64,000 bases of DNA from Magnolia sinica (lineage: Eukaryota > Streptophyta > Magnoliopsida > Magnoliales > Magnoliaceae), in NCBI RefSeq assembly GCF_029962835.1, contig NC_080577.1, forward strand, positions 23,976,501-24,040,500, written 5' to 3'. Positions 57,311 to 64,000 of this stretch are shown piece after piece. The notes under the pieces were generated by a model. It was not told the origin of the DNA, did not search any database, and saw nothing but the letters and a program-made list of their open reading frames with translations. The position numbers were made by a program, and so were the translations under genes. Every line of letters starts with the position of its first letter. Position 1 is the stretch's first letter.

Positions 57311-57643
57311 GTGAGCCCACCATATGTTTTATATACATGGTCCATGCATTTTTCCAACTCATTTTTGCTTATTAACCAAAAAATGACGAGATCTAAATCT
57401 TAATTGCACCACACCATAGGGAACAATGGTTGTTTAATGCCCACCGTTGAAAACTTACAAAGGCTAGTTATGATGTTTATGTACCATCCTAACTATTGAT
57501 TAATGGCGAGCATTAAATCTTTTTCCTGTGGTGTGGTCTATTTAAGATTCTGATCTAACTTATTTTTGGAATAATTCCATAAAATTATCTGAAAAAATGG
57601 ATGGACGGCATGGATAAAACACATACATCATGGTGTAGCCCAC
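57311..57643. mobile_element. Palindromic DNA element next to the TLDc promoter
   Basis: 333 bp with inverted arms GTGAGCCCACCATATGTTTT and AACACATACATCATGGTGTA. It ends about 340 bp before the ATG of the TLDc gene, so it lies in or against the promoter. Confidence 0.72.
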
Positions 57644-57982
57644 AGAACCAACCAGAACCGACCTCGGTACCAGAGGGATCACTACCGAATCCGAGTCCGG
57701 ACCATGAAGGAATATCCAGGATGTCCGAACACGTGCGACGAAAGGATTCCAATCTATTCGCGCGAGTAGCATTCGCATTTCCCCGCCACCCTTTCCAAGC
57801 GTACAGAGCCGTAATTGAGAGAAAGGAGAGGAAATGGAAAAGCAAAAGGTCGTTCCCCTTTCCACCGTCTTCCCTGTCGTGTCTGTCATTTCCCTTCCCT
57901 TGAATTAGGGCTTGCTTTTCCTTTCATATGGAAATTAGGGTTAGCGTTTCGGCCTCGTTCCGCCATTGTTGAAGAAGACAAG

Positions 57983-60079
57983 ATGCTCCATTGGAAAGAA
58001 AAGGTTGCAGACAAACTTTCCCGCTTCCTTGCAGATTCGCCCTCCTCTTCCTCCCACGCCACTCCTAAGGACTCGCCATCGTCTCCTGTCGTTCGACCCG
58101 AACCTAAGGTCCTTTTCTTCGATCTCAGATCTTTGATCTTTCATCTTATATTCGAAATGTACCTTTCTACGATTATTTTTTTTAAAATTAATTCAAAGAA
58201 TTGAGCTGTTCTGTCTCGATCTCCGTGGTTTTAGGCCGGGATTTGGTGAGATCTCTGATCTGATCTGATCTGGACATGTTGTTTTCGGTTTATTTTATCT
58301 CGTGGTTTGAAATTTTCAGATCGTTCTTAGAATTATCAATGGCTAATTGTTGGATCTGAAAATGTTATTGGTTTTTTATTTGGTCGCGTAATTAATCGTA
58401 ATTTTCTCTCGAAAATATTTAACTGGCTCTAGTGCTGTACATGTCGCATATGTGTACGAGATCTGGTCTGTTCATGTGGTGGGCCCCACTACGGATAGGC
58501 CCTAGAGTGAAAATCACATCCACTGATCAGATAATCCTCCAACTATTGGCATTTTGTTAGTTGAATGCGAGCTGCGCTTCTACTTTCCTTTTAACAGTCC
58601 ATCAGCATTCTTCACAACCCATTCAACTGATGGTTAGGATTGTCCGAATGGCTGGGTTTCTGGACAATGACTTATCCATTCTGGAACCTGTCTGATGAAC
58701 AGTTGAGATCTTTTACATGCATTTCAGGCATATAGGATTAGATTCTCTTATATGAGCAGGGAAAAGGCATTTCACACAGTCTATGATTTCTCTCTGTTGA
58801 TTCTCTGAATTATGAAGTGAATATCATCCAGTAGCGATGCCATTTGCGATTTCTATTAATTGCCGAATTTCTTTCTTTTGCGCATTTTCAATTTCATGAA
58901 GTTCAGTTGTTATAACATGGAGCTTTTACATGTTCAGGTCTTACCTTTCCCTAAAGAGGAACTATACCGTCCTGAGTCAGCTTCTTTTCCGACAGTGCTT
59001 TTATCTCTTATCCCTACGGTAAGCCCTGGTCTTGGACGGAAATCGAGCAAGTTCACTGGTCAGCGTGAATCATCATCTTCATCACGTCGTTTGCTTCCTA
59101 GTAAATGGAGCAGTAAGCGTTTTTCTTGGAAAGATAGATCATTGGATCATGAAGCAGAATTTGGACATGAACAAGGGGGTTACGAAACCCTTGAGTTTTG
59201 TGAAGAAGAAGATGACCATGTTTCTGAAAGGAACGGTGATAGTTCTGAGAAAACTGAAGAAACATCCACCTCAGCTAATTTAACCAAGTTTCCTCCAGAT
59301 ACTACAGAAGAATCCTCATTTATATCCTCAGATTTGTACGAGTTTTTGCAATCAACCCTTCCGAATATAGTGAAAGGGTGCCAATGGGTCTTGTTGTATA
59401 GGCAAGTTATTAAAAGGATTGTTATCTTGTTATCTATTATCCTTTGTTTTTCTTGGGTGTGATTATTTATTACTGTCCCATTTGAATGAAGGGCAGTACG
59501 ATGAAACATGGTATATCACTTCGTACACTTCTTCGTAAGAGTGGTGACCTTGCGGGACCCTGTTTATTGGTAAGTTCATTTTTTTACAAATTTTTTACAG
59601 CCATATCTATGTTCAAATAGAAGTTTCTTTCTTGCAGTAACAGTGATTTGAGTATTGAGTCAGGGAAATGCTTTTTGAGTTTTTTTTTTCCCAACTGGGA
59701 AAGCTTCACAATTTCTTGTTGTGTGTCAAAATAGTTAGGAGTGTTCTAGGATGTTTCTTCTCACTAGGATATGGAAATTCATATGAGAAAATTTTCTTTC
59801 ATGCCTTCTAGATTGCTGGGGATATGCAAGGTGCTATATTTGGTGGGCTGTTAGAATGCCCCCTAAACCCTACAGCAAAAAGAAAATATCAAGTACGTTT
59901 CTACCATCCTTGACTTATGCATTTGGTTTATCTTGTTGCTTCCTTGAAATCTAGTTGCTTGTTTTATTTTTTTATTGTGCCAACCTAAACTTATTTTATC
60001 ACTTCTTGGTGGTAGGGGACAAACCAAACATTTGTATTCACAACAATATATGGTGAACCAAGGTTATTTAGAGCAACTG
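57983..60079 (+). CDS. TLDc-domain protein (oxidation-resistance family), 5' part
   Basis: Exons seen: 57983-58108, 58938-59401, 59497-59569, 59812-59892 and 60016-60079, giving 269 codons plus one base. Later exons lie beyond the window. The N terminus MLHWKEKVADKLSRFLADSP is followed by a Ser-rich, then acidic region (FCEEEDDHVSERNGDSSEKT). The TLDc domain starts near residue 172: SDLYEFLQSTLPNIVKGCQW, ISLRTLLRKSGDLAGPCLL, IAGDMQGAIFGGLLECPLNP and TNQTFVFTTIYGEPRLFRAT. TLDc proteins protect against oxidative stress in eukaryotes and some bind the V-ATPase; the exact role of this one is inferred only. Introns are GT-AG except intron 2, which has an AG|GCAAGT donor (GC-AG). The ATG was chosen because the copied 5' end and the domain order fit; an in-frame ATG at 57815 is an alternative. 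The upstream 5' flank carries a MITE. Confidence 0.9.
58109..58937 (+). other. Intron 1 of the TLDc gene
   Basis: GT-AG intron of 829 bp. The part to about 58234 is also present in the copy inside the LTR. GGTGGGCCCCACTACGG at 58479-58495 is a palindromic-family trace. Confidence 0.8.
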
Positions 60080-60139
60080 GTATGCATTTCACTCATTGAT
60101 TTGTCTGCTTATTCTTTATAGGGAAACATTTTTGGGAAC
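60080..60139 (+). other. Start of the large intron 5 of the TLDc gene
   Basis: Begins with a GTATGC donor. The intron extends past the window end (over 3.9 kb); no further TLDc exon was found up to 64000. Confidence 0.7.
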
Positions 60140-60892
60140 TCAACCAAAGTTCTCTTGCCTTACAGTAAAATCCTAAAATCTTTACATTTCACTCTGTGAA
60201 ATAAGAAAATGAAGATTTTTGAACTGTCTTATTTTCTAGTAGATGGATGCCCCTTAAAATTGAACAGAGTTCCAAAATAGGATCATTCTCCATGCATAAT
60301 TTCATAGAGTTAGCTTTCTCTTGGACCTTTCTCTTTTATGTATTATTTTCTTTTAGATTGGAAAAAAAAATCATATGGAGCAACATGGAATTGGAAATCA
60401 TACCAATATTTGTGTATGCAAGGAAATGATCAACAAAAATCATATAAAGCAATGTGGAACTATAAATCATACCAGTATTTGTATATGCAAGGAAATGATC
60501 AACCTTAGAACCTATGTAGCGATATAGTTCTTAAGCCTCTCCCAGAACAATTTGAGCAATAATTTCTTGATATTTGCTTTGGGACTGTGAACTTTGAGGA
60601 GACCTCCTCTTGAGTCCATGGTCTTGTGATTTTCTTTATCTATCTTTTATGGCACATAGATATGCAAGCACAAAACTCCTGAAGACCAAACTTTTGAGGT
60701 TGTATTTTCCTGTGGAAAATACATCCTAAATTTCCTCACCACGCACCTATGCACACATGTTCCCATCAGCATTCTTGAATTATTTCCGGTTTCTTTGTCA
60801 ACTAAATCTCTGAGACAATATCCATGTTTATGGGCTACAGTTCGAGTCAAGGATTTTTTCCGTCTTTAAATATGCCTCTATCTGAAAGGGAA

Positions 60893-61345
60893 ATTTTATA
60901 GGATAGCTATAAGATCACCTATGCTTTATGGCATAGAATGTTGAGTAGTTAAGGAACAACATGTTCATAGGATGAATGTTAATTGAAATGAGGATGTTGA
61001 GATGGATGAGTGGCAAAATGAGGAAGTATAGAATTAAAAATGAATGCATTTGGGGGAACTTAGGAGTAGCACCAATAGGTAATAAAATGAGGGAAAGTAG
61101 ACTTAGATGGTTCGATCATTTGCAACGGAGACCAAGAACCATTCCGGTTAGGAGTAAGTTGGTACTAGTTGAAGGTTTTAAAAGGGCAAGGGGAAGGCCC
61201 AAAAGGATGTGGATGGAGGTAGCATGAAAATACTTGACGACCTATGGTCTAACTGAAGGTATGGCCATTGTAGAGTGGATGACGCAACAGGATTCATGTA
61301 GCCGACCCCAAGTAATTGGGATAAGGCTTCGATGATGATGGCAGC
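60893..61345 (+). mobile_element. LINE 3' end fragment (copy 1)
   Basis: Remnant of the C-terminal end of a plant LINE Pol: MLRWMSGKMRKYRIKNECIW, VAPIGNKMRESRLRWFDHLQ and GRPKRMWMEVA are clear in the frame 60976-61227. They are followed by GCCGACCCCAAGTAATTGGG, ATAAGGCTTCGATGATGATG, a classic 3' end. 5'-truncated; no reverse transcriptase core remains. Confidence 0.85.
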
Positions 61346-61713
61346 GATTACATCATCGGTTTCAGGAAGGACTGAAACTGGTACCTCAGCAGATGCACAT
61401 AAGGCCAGAGGCATGTTTCCTGGTTGATCCACAGAAAGAAAAACAGGGAATCTGATTGGTCAATGGGAACCGCTGAAACTATTGGATGTCCTGTGGCTGT
61501 CTGTGGTCTGATCGGTCTATGGGGAAAGCAGGATCAATGGAATGGCTTGATCCGAGGTACGTCTGGTCTGTGTGGGGCCCACAAATCCTATTGGCTGGGT
61601 ATTATTCCTATGGTGGGGCTCACTTAGTCCCTAGGCCCACATGGTTGAGAATTCCCTATTGATTTTATGAGAGAATTTTCTTTGTTTTCCTAGAAACTTG
61701 TTTAACAAGCAAC
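61346..61713. other. Intronic sequence
   Basis: No ORF or gene. GTGTGGGGCCCACAAATCC and ATGGTGGGGCTCACTTAG near 61568-61627 are short palindromic-family words. Confidence 0.45.
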
Positions 61714-61731
61714 AAGTTGAGTATTATTTAA

Positions 61732-61917
61732 CACCCAGATCCATAGCTCAACTGGTAGACTGAGTTGAGATACCTCGTTTCAACACTTGAGGTCTTGGCA
61801 TCGATCCCTAGTGGGGGTGGCTAACAGTGGAGTGTGTGTACTGACATGGGTGTGTACTAACAAGCTAACCCTTAAAAAAAAAAAAAAAGAAAGAAAGAAA
61901 GAAAGAAAAAGAAAAAA
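61732..61917 (+). mobile_element. SINE, family B, with 18-bp target duplication
   Basis: A 186-bp tRNA-like SINE. A-box TAGCTCAACTGG and the downstream GAGGTCTTGGCATCGATCCC (B-box-like) show tRNA ancestry; the tail is A-rich (AAAGAAAGAAAG). It is flanked by AAGTTGAGTATTATTTAA (61714-61731) and AAGTTGAGTTTTATTTAA (61918-61935), 17 of 18 bases alike. It is not a functional tRNA gene. Confidence 0.92.
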
Positions 61918-61935
61918 AAGTTGAGTTTTATTTAA

Positions 61936-62689
61936 ATTAGGAAAGTGGAGTATGAAGGCCTGTATACATGGTCATGTGTGTGACCTAGAGACATGCTGAT
62001 TATTTTGATAAATAAAGCCTTTAAAAAAAGACCTTGCAATGGGCTGTTGTCAAGGGGTGCAATGCTTCCTAAACTAGTGGTGCGATGCCACTAGTTCTAT
62101 CCTCATCTTGCTTATTCTTTTTCTATTATCTGCTTTCTTGTTTCCCACGGGTAGTTTATTGAGTTTGGAGTAGGAAGTGACCTCCGAATCTGATATGAGC
62201 AATTCTAGTTGATTATAAATATAAAAAAAAAAAAATCAATGTTGGGCTCAAGTTCAGCCTCGTACTGCATTGAGTTTCTTGGTATCTTAGCAAGTTCTTA
62301 TCTTGGGAATGATCTCTTATTTGAGTTAATTGGGGTTTCAATTTTTGGGGTCAATCCTTTCTTTTTCTAATCTTTCCAGCTCCAAAACCCTACTACCCCC
62401 TTCCAAATTACAATCCACAGCCTAAGGTAGCCCCATGATATCAGACACCTAAATCTTGCCCAAACTCCTAAACTTCTGCCCCAATACAATTCCAAAAACC
62501 TAACTGTGAACCAAGTCACCATTCAAATCCTATCTGCACCTATTCTCTAACCTTATTCCTCACGGCAGCCCATAACTGCACCTAATCTCCAACAACATCT
62601 CATAGTTACTCAATTCCAAATACCTGAAACCCATATTTTATCCAATCCTTCAAAGTGCAGCCCTATTACATTGCTTACTCCATGAGGAA
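61936..62689. other. Intronic spacer before the second duplicate
   Basis: A poly(A) run lies at 62223-62235 and a C/A-rich low-complexity stretch at 62380-62660. No coding sequence or RNA is recognised. Confidence 0.5.
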
Positions 62690-64000
62690 TCAACCAAAGT
62701 TCTCTTGCCTTACAGTAAAATCCTAAAATCTTTACATTTCACTCTGTGAAATAAGAAAATGAAGATTTTTGAACTGTCTTATTTTCTAGTAGATGGATGC
62801 CCCTTAAAATTGAACAGAGTTCCAAAATAGGATCATTCTCCATGCATAATTTCATAGAGTTAGCTTTCTCTTGGACCTTTCTCTTTTATGTATTATTTTC
62901 TTTTAGATTGGAAAAAAAAATCATATGGAGCAACATGGAATTGGAAATCATACCAATATTTGTGTATGCAAGGAAATGATCAACAAAAATCATATAAAGC
63001 AATGTGGAACTATAAATCATACCAGTATTTGTATATGCAAGGAAATGATCAACCTTAGAACCTATGTAGCGATATAGTTCTTAAGCCTCTCCCAGAACAA
63101 TTTGAGCAATAATTTCTTGATATTTGCTTTGGGACTGTGAACTTTGAGGAGACCTCCTCTTGAGTCCATGGTCTTGTGATTTTCTTTATCTATCTTTTAT
63201 GGCACATAGATATGCAAGCACAAAACTCCTGAAGACCAAACTTTTGAGGTTGTATTTTCCTGTGGAAAATACATCCTAAATTTCCTCACCACGCACCTAT
63301 GCACACATGTTCCCATCAGCATTCTTGAATTATTTCCGGTTTCTGTGTCAACTAAATCTCTGAGACAATATCCATGTTTATGGGCTACAGTTCGAGTCAA
63401 GGATTTTTTCCGTCTTTAAATATGCCTCTATCTGAAAGGGAAATTTTATAGGATAGCTATAAGATCACCTATGCTTTATGGCATAGAATGTTGAGTAGTT
63501 AAGGAACAACATGTTCATAGGATGAATGTTAATTGAAATGAGGATGTTGAGATGGATGAGTGGCAAAATGAGGAAGTATAGAATTAAAAATGAATGCATT
63601 TGGGGGAACTTAGGAGTAGCACCAATAGGTAATAAAATGAGGGAAAGTAGACTTAGATGGTTCGATCATTTGCAACGGAGACCAAGAACCATTCCGGTTA
63701 GGAGTAAGTTGGTACTAGTTGAAGGTTTTAAAAGGGCAAGGGGAAGGCCCAAAAGGATGTGGATGGAGGTAGCATGAAAATACTTGACGACCTATGGTCT
63801 AACTGAAGGTATGGCCATTGTAGAGTGGATGACGCAACAGGATTCATGTAGCCGACCCCAAGTAATTGGGATAAGGCTTCGATGATGATGGCAGCGATTA
63901 CATCATCGGTTTCAGGAAGGACTGAAACTGGTACCTCAGCAGATGCACATAAGGCCAGAGGCATGTTTCCTGGTTGATCCACAGAAAGAAAAACAGGGAA
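62690..64000 (+). repeat. Direct duplication, unit 2 (cut by window end)
   Basis: Repeats 60140-61450, including the second LINE fragment at 63443-63895. Its full length is unknown. Confidence 0.92.
63443..63895 (+). mobile_element. LINE 3' end fragment (copy 2)
   Basis: Identical copy of 60893-61345 carried by the duplication; it did not come from an independent insertion. Confidence 0.85.

Larger units (their letters stand above)
60140..62689 (+). repeat. Direct duplication, unit 1 (2,550 bp)
   Basis: Starts TCAACCAAAGTTCTCTTGCC. The same sequence begins again at 62690 and follows base for base to the window end (offset 2550). In the 1.31 kb that can be compared I saw one difference (60795 T against 63345 G). 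Confidence 0.92.

Noticed and set aside
57815..57982. Upstream in-frame ATG as the start of the TLDc protein
   Set aside because: It would add 56 residues of low-complexity leader sequence; MLHWKEKVADKLSRFLADSP is a more natural N terminus. Not fully excluded.
61732..61830. Functional tRNA gene
   Set aside because: The A-box is good but the B-box is degenerate, no cloverleaf closes, and an A tail with an 18-bp target duplication marks it as a SINE.

Overview
This is nuclear DNA from a flowering plant. It has split genes with plant-type introns, Ty1/copia and Ty3/gypsy LTR retrotransposons primed by initiator-Met tRNA, hAT, Tourist-like and Mutator-like DNA elements, tRNA-like SINEs and a LINE tail. 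A palindromic DNA-element family (hallmarks CCACCATGATGTATGTG and ACCGTCCATCCA) recurs through the window. I associate it with woody magnoliids (Magnoliales/Laurales), but that placement is an impression, not a proof.

Layout. 1-7.1 kb: a decayed Ty1/copia element on the minus strand, with its primer site and 5' LTR near 6.4 kb and a minisatellite in its long leader. 7.1-10.3 kb: DNA-element fragments, one clean SINE and two palindromic elements with ~9-bp target duplications. 11.4-18.9 kb: a four-exon plant gene of unknown function (199 codons) that opens with TTG where ATG is expected; its introns hold Tourist-like MITEs and a hAT-like segment. 20.7-24.7 kb: a ~4-kb solo gypsy LTR with nested repeats. 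24.8-29.2 kb: more palindromic-family copies and a second SINE copy. 29.2-30.4 kb: an inverted copy of repeat R.

30.4-41.1 kb is the most unusual part. It is a foldback-like element whose inverted ends are a ~90-bp head followed by long arrays of a 21-bp repeat. It was invaded by a 6.5-kb hAT element that carries a transposase with one stop codon and a second BED-finger ORF. The hAT element is flanked by perfect 104-bp direct repeats.

41.3-55.8 kb: a gypsy chromovirus-type element in the plus direction, full of nonsense codons, with an extra ORF before gag. Its 5' LTR carries a patch copied from the neighbouring 21-bp array. Its 3' LTR has lost ~1.4 kb and gained a 2.4-kb copy of the promoter, exon 1 and start of intron 1 of the next gene. 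58.0-64 kb: that gene, a TLDc-domain (oxidation-resistance family) protein with a GC-AG intron 2. It runs off the window in a large fifth intron that holds a 2,550-bp direct duplication with a LINE 3' end.

Only two loci look like host genes (11.4-18.9 kb and 58.0 kb onward). The rest is a nested record of transposition and ectopic repair: repeats on both sides of breaks served as templates, so pieces of minisatellite, flank and host gene were pasted into LTRs.
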